Positions 24,598-32,679 of a DNA stretch of 64,000 bases are shown in pieces. The notes under the pieces are model-generated. The model made no database searches, was not told the DNA's origin, and saw only the letters and a program-made list of their open reading frames with translations. Made by a program: the position numbers and the translations under genes. Where the stretch lies: the NCBI RefSeq assembly GCF_000246855.1, contig NC_016609.1, positions 6,770,744-6,834,743 of the forward strand, in the 5' to 3' direction. Numbering within the stretch: position 1 is the stretch's first letter; every line of letters begins with the position of its first letter. Origin of the DNA: Niastella koreensis GR20-10 (GTDB taxonomy: Bacteria; Bacteroidota; Bacteroidia; Chitinophagales; Chitinophagaceae).

Positions 24598-25342
24598 AGA
24601 TGAGATAAAAGCCGCCAAATCACTGGCCAATATGATTGCAGCCATCCGGCCCACTGCAACCATTGTTGCCAGTTTACAAAGTGTTGAAAGCGCTGTAAAC
24701 TTCTTCACCACCAATGAGCAGCCCGACCTGGTGTTTATGGATATTCAGCTGTCTGATGGGTTGGCGTTTGAGATCTTCGAGAGTGTTCAACTCCGCTGCC
24801 CGGTTGTTTTCTGCACCGCTTTTGGGGAATACACGCTGGAAGCAATCAAGGCTAACGGCATTGATTATATCCTGAAACCTTTTTCAAAAGAAGAGGTACA
24901 GAAGGCGTTTGAGAAGGTAGATAACCTCAAGAACTTCTTCCAGCAAAACGCCCAGCCCGACCTGAGCGGGTTACTGGCCAAAATAGGCGCCGCCAATAAA
25001 GGCAAGGAAAGCTTCCTGGTGTTTAAAGACAACAAATACATTACGGTTCAAACTGAACAGATCGCCTTTATTCATATCCGGTACGATACCACCACCATCA
25101 TGACCTTTCAGGGACAAAGCTATCCGCTTACCCAGTCGATGGAAACGGTTCAGGAACAATTATCGCCCCGGCAGTTTTACCGCCTCAACCGGCAATACCT
25201 GGTAAACTTTAAAGCCATCAAAGAAGTAGAACATTATTCAGCCCGCAAACTGTTTGTAAAGCTGGTATTGCCCACACCCGATGAATTACTGATCGGGAAA
25301 GAAAAAACAACCGCTTTCCTGGAGTGGATGGGCGACAGGTAA
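24578..25342 (+). CDS. LytTR-family response regulator
   Basis: 254 residues from ATG 24578 (MRIVIIEDE). The receiver domain has the acidic pocket IIEDE, phospho-acceptor Asp in LVFMDIQLSDG and Lys in YILKPFSKEE. Residues 150-250 are a LytTR DNA-binding domain (FIHIRYDTTTIM, FYRLNRQYLVNFKAIKEVE). Partner of the upstream kinase. It would bind direct repeats near its target promoters; the divergent DUF1223/hydrolase/ohr operon is a plausible target but nothing in the sequence proves it. Confidence 0.9.
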   Translation: MRIVIIEDEIKAAKSLANMIAAIRPTATIVASLQSVESAVNFFTTNEQPDLVFMDIQLSDGLAFEIFESVQLRCPVVFCTAFGEYTLEAIKANGIDYILKPFSKEEVQKAFEKVDNLKNFFQQNAQPDLSGLLAKIGAANKGKESFLVFKDNKYITVQTEQIAFIHIRYDTTTIMTFQGQSYPLTQSMETVQEQLSPRQFYRLNRQYLVNFKAIKEVEHYSARKLFVKLVLPTPDELLIGKEKTTAFLEWMGDR

Positions 25343-25343
25343 A

Positions 25344-25679
25344 CTATTTATTTTTCTGAACGAACTTGCGGTGGTCCCTTCCCCAGTTTATCATTTCCAT
25401 AATGATCTTGCCAAAGGTGCGGCAATATTCTGTAGGTTCATATTCAACCGTTACCGGCATATCGTCGTACACGGTTCTTTTAACCAGCTTGTTCAATTCC
25501 ATTTCCTTCAACTCTTTCGACAGCATCCTGGTGGTAATGCCCGGGATGCTGCGTTCTATTTCCCTGAACCGCCGGTTGCCATTACACAATGAATTAATAA
25601 CCGGGATACGCCATTTTCCCCCGATAAAATAAAGGGTATCCTGTAACGATTTTAACTCTTCTTCCTGGTCTCTTTTCAT
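25344..25679 (-). CDS. HxlR-family transcriptional regulator
   Basis: 111 residues from ATG 25679 (MKRDQEEEL). It has the winged helix-turn-helix of the family: YFIGGKWRIPVINSLCNGNRRFREIERSIPGITTRMLSKELKEMELNKLVKR (in sections) and the wing before YEPTEYC. The single N-terminal Cys often used for redox or aldehyde sensing is not at the usual place. Divergent from the SDR gene, with which it shares a palindromic promoter region; most likely autoregulated and the regulator of that gene. Convergent with the LytTR gene, leaving 1 bp. Confidence 0.9.
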   Translation of the reverse strand: MKRDQEEELKSLQDTLYFIGGKWRIPVINSLCNGNRRFREIERSIPGITTRMLSKELKEMELNKLVKRTVYDDMPVTVEYEPTEYCRTFGKIIMEMINWGRDHRKFVQKNK

Positions 25680-25721
25680 GCTTGTTAAAATATTTAACTG
25701 GTATACTCTATGATACTGGTT

Positions 25722-25753
25722 ACAAAAGTATACCACTTACCTGATACTTTTGT
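25722..25753. promoter_or_regulatory. Palindromic operator overlapping two divergent -7 promoter elements
   Basis: ACAAAAGTAT (25722-25731) and ATACTTTTGT (25744-25753) are perfect inverted repeats with a 12-bp spacer. Each arm contains TACTTTTG read outward, i.e. a TAnnTTTG -7 box for the HxlR gene on the left and the SDR gene on the right. AAAATATTTAACT occurs twice, next to each start (25687-25699 and 25756-25768). A dimeric regulator bound here would block both promoters. Confidence 0.65.
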
Positions 25754-25768
25754 ATAAAATATTTAACT

Positions 25769-26512
25769 ATGGAAAAGTTTAGTAATAAAGTGGCGATAGT
25801 AACCGGTGGAAACAGTGGCATTGGTTATGCAACCGCTAAGGAGCTGGTAGCACAGGGCGCCACCGTAATCATCACCGGACGGCGTAAAGAAGCCATTGAA
25901 AAAGCAGCAAAGGAGTTAGGCGCTATTCCTTTTGTAGCCGATCAGGCGAGTTTAACAGATATCGATGATCTGTACGAAGGCGTACAACAGAAGTTTGGGA
26001 AAGTTGATATCCTGTTTATCAACGCCGGCATTGTAGGTTCGCTTGCCCCGATAGAAAACATGAGTGAAGAAAATTTCGACAATGTAATGGGCATTAACTT
26101 CAAGGGAGCCTATTTTACCCTTAGTAAGTTTATTCCCCTGCTGCCCGAAGGCGCTTCGGTAGTGATTCTGTCGTCTATTGTAGCGGCTACGTATAATCCA
26201 AACAGTTCTGTTTACCAGGCCAGTAAAGCAGCCCTGAACTCCATAGCCAAAACCGCAGCAGCAGAGCTGGCGCCTAAAAAGATCAGGGTAAATATTGTAA
26301 GTCCCGGCCCAACCCGCACCGAAGTATTGAACAAAACCGGCATGGATGAAGCCACCGTAAACAACATTATGGACCATCTTACCAATACCATTCCACTTAA
26401 AAAGATCGGTACGGCGGAAGATGTAGCCAAACTGGTTACTTATTTAAGCGATGAAGGCGCTTCTTTTATTACAGGTTCTGAGTTTGTTATTGATGGCGGG
26501 ATGACGTTATAG
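25769..26512 (+). CDS. SDR-family NAD(P)-dependent oxidoreductase
   Basis: 247 residues, classical short-chain dehydrogenase length. Visible: the nucleotide-binding TGGNSGIG, basic TGRRKE suggesting NADP preference, NAG (INAGIVG), catalytic Ser in VILSSIVA, and YQASKAA with the Tyr-x3-Lys pair, then SPGPTRTE and the C-terminal GSEFVIDGGM. Divergent from the HxlR regulator, an arrangement common for SDR enzymes that detoxify reactive carbonyls or quinones. Substrate not deducible. Confidence 0.9.
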   Translation: MEKFSNKVAIVTGGNSGIGYATAKELVAQGATVIITGRRKEAIEKAAKELGAIPFVADQASLTDIDDLYEGVQQKFGKVDILFINAGIVGSLAPIENMSEENFDNVMGINFKGAYFTLSKFIPLLPEGASVVILSSIVAATYNPNSSVYQASKAALNSIAKTAAAELAPKKIRVNIVSPGPTRTEVLNKTGMDEATVNNIMDHLTNTIPLKKIGTAEDVAKLVTYLSDEGASFITGSEFVIDGGMTL

Positions 26513-26521
26513 GAGTTTGTT

Positions 26522-26551
26522 AAACAGGTTCGCCGGCAGGTGAACCTGTTT
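26522..26551 (+). terminator. Probable terminator hairpin after the SDR gene
   Basis: AAACAGGTTC and GAACCTGTTT form a perfect 10-bp stem around a 10-nt loop, followed by GCATTTTAG. The T run is short, so strength is uncertain. Confidence 0.5.
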
Positions 26552-26649
26552 GCATTTTAGGGGTTTATTTTGTAACATAGCAGTAACCAAGCCTTATATG
26601 AAAGTATTTACTTGCAACAAAAGTGAAGGCATAACCAATCAATAACACC

Positions 26650-26800
26650 ATGAAAGTCCTCATCTTTGGCCCATCGGGCGCCGGTAAACATATGATTAGT
26701 AAGTGATCTTTTGAAAATATATTTGCTGCAAATGAAGCACGCTGTTCATGAAAAAATACCACCCAAATTGCTGATCGCAGATGTTTTAGAATACAATTAA
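26650..26800 (+). pseudogene. Truncated P-loop nucleotide-kinase-like fragment
   Basis: ATG at 26650 starts MKVLIFGPSGAGKHMISK and stops at 26704-26706 after 18 codons. That is the first strand and Walker A motif (GPSGAGK) of a small P-loop kinase with nothing behind it. A second frame, 26732-26800, encodes MKHAVHEKIPPKLLIADVLEYN and could be another scrap. The two frames fill the 290-bp gap between the SDR gene and the next membrane protein gene. Probably a deletion remnant. Confidence 0.4.
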
Positions 26801-26805
26801 TATCC

Positions 26806-27675
26806 ATGAAACCACCCCGCAACAAATACTACCTGCTGAACTATATTTTCCTTTTCTGCCTGGTAACCCTGGTAGTAAACGATCATTACTTAAAATACGA
26901 ATATGGGAACTGGGTCACCGGCAAGCTCTCTGATATAGTTGGCATCATCCTATTGCCATTGCTACTCACCTGGTTATTTCCTTCGGCAAAAGAAAAATCA
27001 ATTATAATAAGTGCGGCCCTGCTCATTTTCTGGAAATCGCCCTTCTCCCAGGGATTCATTGATTTTTACAATCGCTTTGCTATCATCCGAACATCGAGAG
27101 TTGTCGATTATACCGATCTGTTTGTGTTGTTGCTTTTACCCATTCCCTGGTTCCTCATTAAGCGAATTGATGATCTGCACCCAATTAAAATACACCGGGT
27201 TAATCCTGTTTTAATATTACTGCCAACCCTTGTTAGTTTAATGGCCGATGAGCCGCCCATCTACTATCGCTTTACAAGGACCAGGGGCAATTTGGAATGC
27301 CTGGGTTGCCATATCAACGTTAATTACAACCAGGATGAAATACTGGCCATGCTCAAAGAAGACGGTATCGTCTTTGACAAAATAACGCCGGCTTATTGGG
27401 AGGATTTTTCTTATGATTATGATAAGGATACTACATGGCGGATCCTTGAAGACCAAAACGGACATTATTATAAGTTAAACAGGCTGGTGATTGGCAAGGA
27501 TACCTTGCGGGATATTGATTTTACCATGCGCACTTTCAGAAACAAAAGAACAAGAATATATTTTAATGGCATGAACGTTTCTGATGATATAAGCACCGGT
27601 TCGTTAATGAGGAAAGCGCGAAAGCGTTACAGAAGGCTTTTGTTCAGATTATTAACAGATCAACTAAAGGACTGA
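26806..27675 (+). CDS. Integral membrane protein, unknown function
   Basis: 289 residues. The first 150 hold about four membrane segments (YIFLFCLVTLVVN, IVGIILLPLLLTWLF, LFVLLLLPIPWFLI, VLILLPTLVSLM). The motif NWVTGKLSDIVG between the first two is shared by a group of uncharacterised Bacteroidota membrane proteins. The C-terminal 130 residues are probably extracytoplasmic and begin with a CLGC pair. No enzyme motif is visible. Confidence 0.65.
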   Translation: MKPPRNKYYLLNYIFLFCLVTLVVNDHYLKYEYGNWVTGKLSDIVGIILLPLLLTWLFPSAKEKSIIISAALLIFWKSPFSQGFIDFYNRFAIIRTSRVVDYTDLFVLLLLPIPWFLIKRIDDLHPIKIHRVNPVLILLPTLVSLMADEPPIYYRFTRTRGNLECLGCHINVNYNQDEILAMLKEDGIVFDKITPAYWEDFSYDYDKDTTWRILEDQNGHYYKLNRLVIGKDTLRDIDFTMRTFRNKRTRIYFNGMNVSDDISTGSLMRKARKRYRRLLFRLLTDQLKD

Positions 27676-27797
27676 GGGGCTTATTTACGGCAAACTCGCA
27701 TAATAATTATCCATAATACAATAGTAACGTTATGGATTTCCTCGCACAATCAGTATCTTACGCCCGATTTACCCGGTATCCTAACCTGATTTAAAAG

Positions 27798-28310
27798 ATG
27801 AAAAGATTTGCTGTTATTCTGTTAACTGCGCTGGTGTTTGCTCATTGTACCGATAGCAACGGGGCAAAGGATAGCAAACCAAAACCCAGTACTCCTAAAA
27901 AAACCGACAAGAAGACGGTGAAACCCGCACCAACAACCCCTATTTTCACCGGTCCAAGATTGGAATTTCTTAAATCAATCCCCGGCTCTATCGATGGCTG
28001 TGGTGAATTTTTTACCTACGACACCTGCAAATTAAGCGACGAAAAGTATGTTTTCCTCTCTGACATGGGTGACTTCGCATTAATCAGGTTCAAAGGAAAA
28101 GATATTGAACTGAAAAAGAACAGGCGCGAGTCGAAGCAATTAACCGCCTTCAGTTCTGTAGAGGTTTACTATGCAGTAGGTTATAAAGTGATCGTTCGTA
28201 AGAAGGAAGAAAAGGTGGTGGATGCACTGTATACCTATTCCGGTACCATTCAGATTATCAATAAAAAAATAAAGACAACATTTAAAGTGCGGGGTGAAGG
28301 CGGGTGTTAG
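27798..28310 (+). CDS. Lipoprotein, unknown function
   Basis: 170 residues with a lipoprotein signal peptide (MKRFAVILLTALVFAHC; lipobox VFAHC). A Lys/Pro/Thr-rich linker (KPKPSTPKKTDKKTVKPAP) leads to a globular domain with a Cys pair (DGCGEFFTYDTCK). It is followed at 21 bp by another lipoprotein gene. The preceding 122-bp spacer shows no feature. No family recognised. Confidence 0.65.
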   Translation: MKRFAVILLTALVFAHCTDSNGAKDSKPKPSTPKKTDKKTVKPAPTTPIFTGPRLEFLKSIPGSIDGCGEFFTYDTCKLSDEKYVFLSDMGDFALIRFKGKDIELKKNRRESKQLTAFSSVEVYYAVGYKVIVRKKEEKVVDALYTYSGTIQIINKKIKTTFKVRGEGGC

Positions 28311-28331
28311 GTTGATTATAATACTACCGTT

Positions 28332-29003
28332 ATGAAAAAAATGTTCTTCCTGGCGGGTATGGTCGCGCTGTTTAGCTGCGATCGGCCCAAACCCATACAA
28401 TCAAAAGGTGGAATAGCGTATAACGGCCGGTTCAAAGGCCTGTTCGCCCAGTTTTTTAATATCGGGCTCGACACCCTGGAAGTTCATTCACCCGACACCG
28501 TTACCAGCGTATTCAATGGCCACAGCCTTGATAGCATAAGCGCGCAATTCTTTCCGGCAGAAATGGCGCAGCAACACAGCAGCGAGCACCCGGCTTTATT
28601 CCCGGTTTATAAATTCATGCTCGACAGCTCCCATATGGGTTTACTGATAAGAACTCCTTCGGAATACGAATCTTCTTCCATTAAAATGTTCCTGTGGGAC
28701 AGAAGAAAAGACAGTCTTACCTCCTACATAGAACTGGCAGAGAACTGGGGCGATGCGGGTGATTATATGACTAAAACAAGCTGGCTGTTCAGAGACACCA
28801 GCAGCAGACATATTCAGGCTTTAATAGAAGTGTTCCAGGGCCACGACAACAGCGTTGATAACCCGAAAGACACCACCCGCGAAGAAGAACGCCTGTATTA
28901 CCTGGTAGACTTTACAAAAACCGGCTTCGATACGGTGTTTGCCGACAAAAAACAATTGCCGGAACAATACAGCGAGCTGATTAAAAAAAGAACCAGGAAT
29001 TAA
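28332..29003 (+). CDS. Lipoprotein, unknown function
   Basis: 223 residues, signal peptide MKKMFFLAGMVALFSC with lipobox LFSC. The mature part contains LFLWDRRKDSLTSYIELAENWGDAGD-like strands; this type of segment is seen in other uncharacterised Chitinophagaceae lipoproteins. Likely co-transcribed with the preceding lipoprotein gene. Confidence 0.65.
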   Translation: MKKMFFLAGMVALFSCDRPKPIQSKGGIAYNGRFKGLFAQFFNIGLDTLEVHSPDTVTSVFNGHSLDSISAQFFPAEMAQQHSSEHPALFPVYKFMLDSSHMGLLIRTPSEYESSSIKMFLWDRRKDSLTSYIELAENWGDAGDYMTKTSWLFRDTSSRHIQALIEVFQGHDNSVDNPKDTTREEERLYYLVDFTKTGFDTVFADKKQLPEQYSELIKKRTRN

Positions 29004-29005
29004 TT

Positions 29006-29256
29006 TTATAATAACAACGCTTCGAAATCCGAAATTCCCTCATACTTCGCCCTAACTACTACATTTCCCTGTGAACTTATAACCAATTCGCCTTTTTCGT
29101 TGATATAAGGGGGATCACTTCTTTTCCCTGCAGGTCAATACAGCCGAATTTATTAGACAGATTTACATTGGCCAGGTAAATGGTTTGCCGGGCAACTGAT
29201 TGAAGGGATGTACTCATTAACAGTACACAGGTAAGTCTTGATACGGTTGGGTTCAT
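29006..29256 (-). pseudogene. Frameshifted WG-repeat-like protein
   Basis: ATG at 29256 starts a signal-peptide-like MNPTVSRLTCVLLMSTSLQS and continues NKFGCIDLQGKEVIP, a WG (KWG) repeat. The frame then breaks at a run of five C (five G at 29109-29113 on the plus strand). In the shifted frame the sequence goes on PPYINEKGELVISSQGNVVV and AKYEGISDFEALLL to a stop at 29006. One missing C restores a single 83-residue protein. It is either a pseudogene, a slippage-controlled gene or a sequencing error. Confidence 0.6.
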
Positions 29257-29264
29257 GCCACAAA

Positions 29265-29585
29265 TTACACATTCCCGGCAGCATCGGTATTTTCCCGCTG
29301 GCTTTTAAAATATTCTTTTATCAAGGCAGTATACAGTTTATTCCGCGTAACGTTCAGGCGTACCTGCGCGGCGCTGGCTAACGCCTCGTCGCCCATAATT
29401 CCTTTTGCCCTGAAATGAGCCTCATACATCTTCTCCTGCACCTGCAATTGTTTGGGGGTAAATACAACTTTACTCATATCGGGATACTTGCTTATGACGG
29501 TTTTGTCGCCATATTGCTTGAACACGATTTCCTGGTTCATCTGGCCCGAAAGCAGCTTTAACAATACGCTGTTACTTATTGCCAT
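29265..29585 (-). CDS. Small conserved hypothetical protein, 106 aa
   Basis: Starting at ATG 29585 the product begins MAISNSVLLKLLSGQMNQEIVFKQYGDK and contains PDMSKVVFTPKQLQVQEKMYEA and VRLNVTRNKLYTALIKEYFK. I recall similar small proteins, starting MA..N.LLK..SGQ, as widespread in Chitinophagaceae. The upstream ATG at 29642 would add a hydrophobic tail (MKVLLKILLSIFIIQKLLF) and is less likely. No function known; 8 bp from the WG-like pseudogene. Confidence 0.65.
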   Translation of the reverse strand: MAISNSVLLKLLSGQMNQEIVFKQYGDKTVISKYPDMSKVVFTPKQLQVQEKMYEAHFRAKGIMGDEALASAAQVRLNVTRNKLYTALIKEYFKSQRENTDAAGNV

Positions 29586-29662
29586 AAACAGTAGTTTTTG
29601 TATTATAAATATACTTAATAATATCTTTAAAAGTACTTTCATGGACCTCTTATCTTCAGGGT

Positions 29663-29764
29663 TTCTTAAGGTATTCCCAGGGTATTCCTAAGCTCATCCT
29701 AGGGTTTAAACCCTAAGATTACCCTGGGATGACCCTGGGATAACCTTAGGATGACCTAAGGATG
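29663..29764. repeat. Inverted array of 11-bp units around a perfect palindrome
   Basis: Four 11-bp units lie left of centre (TTCTTAAGGTA, TTCCCAGGGTA, TTCCTAAGCTC, ATCCTAGGGTT; 29663-29706). The centre is the palindrome GGGTTTAAACCC (29702-29713). Four 11-bp units lie to the right in the opposite orientation (ACCCTGGGATG, ACCCTGGGATA, ACCTTAGGATG, ACCTAAGGATG; 29721-29764). Each unit itself contains a 6-8 bp palindrome (CCTAAGG, CCCAGGG types). The spacing is one helical turn, suggesting cooperative protein binding. Together with the terminator at 29845 it fills the gap 29586-29898. Confidence 0.75.
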
Positions 29765-29844
29765 GAAGGTAGTATAGACATGGTTGACAGGTTGACGAGG
29801 CTGACAAGTTATTTTAATTTTTAAGTCTAAAGCCTCTTCAAAAC

Positions 29845-29873
29845 AAAAAGGCCTCACCTTTCGATGAAGCCTT
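29845..29873 (-). terminator. Rho-independent terminator of gltA
   Basis: On the minus strand AAGGCTTCA pairs with TGAGGCCTT around TCGAAAGG (9 bp, one G-T), followed by TTTTG. It lies 26 bp after the citrate-synthase stop. Confidence 0.75.
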
Positions 29874-29898
29874 CATATAATAAGAAGCTAAATATTAA

Positions 29899-31224
29899 CT
29901 AATCGCCCCAAATCTCGTCTTTTCCATCCAGCCAGGCTTTTACCAGGTCGGTAGTTACTGACTTCGGACGCTCCAGTGCAAAGCCCAGCGCTCTGTCCCA
30001 GATAAGGCTGGCCAGTACACCCAGTGCGCGGCTTACGCCGAACAATACGGTGTAAAACTCATACTCCTTCATTCCATAGTGAACCAGCAGGGCGCCGCTG
30101 TGTGCATCCACATTTGGCCACGGGTTCTTTACCTTACCCAGTGATTCTAAAATTGGCGGAACGGTTTCATATACATTCCAAACAATTTGTACTAATGGAT
30201 CGTCGGGGAAATGACGTTTTGCAAAATCCTGCTGGGCAGTAAAACGCGGGTCGGTTTTACGCAATACAGCGTGACCGTAACCGGGAACCACTTTACCTGA
30301 AGCAAGCGTGTTCTTTACGTATGTTTCTATCTGTCCTTTTGTAGGTACTTCTGTTTTCAGCTCCTGCTGCATTTCCATAATCCATTTCACTACTTCCTGG
30401 TTAGCCAGGCCGTGTAACGGACCTGCCAGGCCGTTCATACCTGCAGCCAGGCTCAGGTAAGGATCGCTTAAGGCAGAACCTACCAGGTGCGTAGTATGGG
30501 CCGATACGTTACCACCTTCATGATCGGCATGAATGGTCATGTATAAACGCATCAGTTCTTTAAAGCTTTCATCTTCAAAACCAAGCATATGCGCCAGGTT
30601 ACCTGCCCAGTCGAGTAGGCCATTGGGTTGAATATGCTGGTTGTTGTGATATTTACGACGGTATATGTAAGCAGCTACGCGGGGTAAACGGGCAATCAGG
30701 TCCATAGAGTCGTCGAACACGGCATCCCAGTAGTCCTTTTTGTTCATGCCTTCTGCATAGCGGCGTTGGAAATTACTTTCGGTTTGCAGGGCCATAATAC
30801 CCGTTACAAACATGGTCATGGGGTGAGCGGTTACAGGCAGGGCGTCGATAGCGGCAAATACGTGGTTGGGAACGTGTGAACGGCGCTGCCAGCTGCTGGT
30901 GATGTAAGCCACCGCTTCTTCATCGGGTAATTCGCCAATCAACATCAGGTAAAAGAGTCCTTCGGGCAAAGGCTCGGTTCCGCCATTGTGTTTTGGTAAA
31001 GCTTTTTGCAGTTCGGGGATCGAATAACCACGGAAGCGGATCCCTTCTTTCGCATCGAGCAATGAGGTTTCGGACACCAGGCCGGTGATTCCACGCATAC
31101 CCTGATAAATCTGGGACAACTGAACTTCGCCGATCTTTTTGGAACCATTTTGCTTTAACAGTTCTTTTACCTCGGCTGCATGAGCTTCTGATTTTACCTT
31201 AAACCTATCTTTAAGAATTCCCAT
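29899..31224 (-). CDS. gltA: Citrate synthase
   Basis: 441 residues; condenses acetyl-CoA and oxaloacetate to citrate. The sequence resembles the long, eukaryote-like citrate synthases: GLVSETSLLDAKEGIRFRGYSIPE, the His-containing MTIHADHEGGNVSAHTTHLVGSALSDPY region, GLAGPLHGLANQEV with the catalytic His, VPGYGHAVLRKTDPR, and the final catalytic Asp in NVDAHSGALL (described in sections). Complete. Start ATG 31224. A spacer of about 160 bp separates it from the LptF/G gene on the same strand. Confidence 0.95.
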   Translation of the reverse strand: MGILKDRFKVKSEAHAAEVKELLKQNGSKKIGEVQLSQIYQGMRGITGLVSETSLLDAKEGIRFRGYSIPELQKALPKHNGGTEPLPEGLFYLMLIGELPDEEAVAYITSSWQRRSHVPNHVFAAIDALPVTAHPMTMFVTGIMALQTESNFQRRYAEGMNKKDYWDAVFDDSMDLIARLPRVAAYIYRRKYHNNQHIQPNGLLDWAGNLAHMLGFEDESFKELMRLYMTIHADHEGGNVSAHTTHLVGSALSDPYLSLAAGMNGLAGPLHGLANQEVVKWIMEMQQELKTEVPTKGQIETYVKNTLASGKVVPGYGHAVLRKTDPRFTAQQDFAKRHFPDDPLVQIVWNVYETVPPILESLGKVKNPWPNVDAHSGALLVHYGMKEYEFYTVLFGVSRALGVLASLIWDRALGFALERPKSVTTDLVKAWLDGKDEIWGD

Positions 31225-31382
31225 GATGCAGTATGATTATTTGTAAGTATATAATTATGAGGGAGAAACTTTGGCTAAAGTTATAACAAACCCTCTCTAA
31301 ATAACAAAATTAATTCAGCAATGATTACTATTGAAATAAAGAACAATTGTTCGCTTATATTAATATTTTATTAATGCGTGGC

Positions 31383-32483
31383 TTATTTGGGTGCAATACG
31401 ATACATCCAGATGGCAAAAATCGAAAATATTATATTGGGCGTCCAGGCCGCCAGCATGGGCGGAAAATTACCTTTGGTTGAAAAGGTAAGTGAGAATTTA
31501 TCCATTACCACAAAGAAGGCCGCAGCAATAATGCCTATTGCCAGGTTGGTTCCACTTCCTCCACGGGTTTTACGCGACGATACCGCCACACCAATCAACG
31601 TGAGAATAAAGATAGAAGCTGGATTGGCATCGCGCCGGTACCGTTCTACTTTATAATCGTTCAACCCTTCTGCCCCGCGGCTCTCCTCGCTTTTTATATA
31701 GCGACTCAGTTCGGGGGTGGTCATTTTATCTTTGAGGTATTTGTCGAATTTGATCTCGCTTGGCTTCAGGTTTATCTTCAGGGTCATTTCGGGAATGACC
31801 TTGGTGATCTCCTTCACGCCTTCGATCTTTCGTTCTACCGCATTCTGCAATTTCCAGGTCTTTTTAGCCGTGTCCCATTTCAGGTAGTCGGCCCGCAGGT
31901 TATAAACCATTTTGTAACCATCCAGGCGGTCCATATAAAAATCGTTGGCCGATTTGGACGCGGTATCGTAATTACGCATGCCGGCAAACGTATGGGCATC
32001 TACCCTGAAATAAAAATTGCGGGTACGCTTGGCGGCCTCACCCTGCTCGTACGAGCTTTTGCTATCGATATAGGTTGCCTGAAAATTGGCGCGCAATACA
32101 TTGGCTTTGGGCATCCAGTACTGGGTTGCCACCCAGAAAAGACCGCCCAGGAACAGGGCGCCAATAAAGTAAGGACGCAACATGCGGTTGAACCGTACGC
32201 CGCCCGCCAGGATGGCGATCAGCTCACTTTTACCCGCCATTTTTGAGGTAAAGAAAATAACCGCGATGAACACCATCAACGGAAAGATCATGGAGATGAT
32301 GAAGGGAACAAAGCCTAAGTAGTACTGCATGATGATTTGTGAGGTTGATAAACCCGATTTCACAAAGTCATCTGCCTTTTCACTGGTATCGATCGCAACG
32401 GCAATTACCGAAAAAATCAGCACCATAAACACGGCGGTGGAAATAAACTTCTTTAATATGTACCAATCAATCTTTTTAATCAT
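31383..32483 (-). CDS. lptG: LptF/LptG-family lipopolysaccharide export permease
   Basis: 366 residues of the YjgP/YjgQ family: LKKFISTAVFMVLIFSVIAVAID and two further membrane segments at the N-terminus, a roughly 150-residue periplasmic beta-jellyroll, and three C-terminal segments (IFILTLIGVAVSS, LAIGIIAAAFFVV, PNIIFSIFAIWMY). The DWYILKKF start and GKSELIAILAGG loop are typical. Works with LptB and its paralogue to lift LPS from the inner membrane. Whether it is LptF or LptG is not certain; C-terminal features favour LptG. Confidence 0.85.
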   Translation of the reverse strand: MIKKIDWYILKKFISTAVFMVLIFSVIAVAIDTSEKADDFVKSGLSTSQIIMQYYLGFVPFIISMIFPLMVFIAVIFFTSKMAGKSELIAILAGGVRFNRMLRPYFIGALFLGGLFWVATQYWMPKANVLRANFQATYIDSKSSYEQGEAAKRTRNFYFRVDAHTFAGMRNYDTASKSANDFYMDRLDGYKMVYNLRADYLKWDTAKKTWKLQNAVERKIEGVKEITKVIPEMTLKINLKPSEIKFDKYLKDKMTTPELSRYIKSEESRGAEGLNDYKVERYRRDANPASIFILTLIGVAVSSRKTRGGSGTNLAIGIIAAAFFVVMDKFSLTFSTKGNFPPMLAAWTPNIIFSIFAIWMYRIAPK

Positions 32484-32679
32484 TCGGTAGCACGCAATGT
32501 ACGGCGGGGCAAATGTAGCAGAAAAAGGGCAGAGTGCTAAGCCCGGGCATTAGTTCTTAGTTAAACTTTAGGAATCTGCTAAAATAGTATCTTGAGGGCA
32601 ACTTAAAAACCTATTAACCTGCAACTGAAAACCGGAATGCCGGCTCTTTAAACTTTAAACTTAATAACGAAAATTCCAT

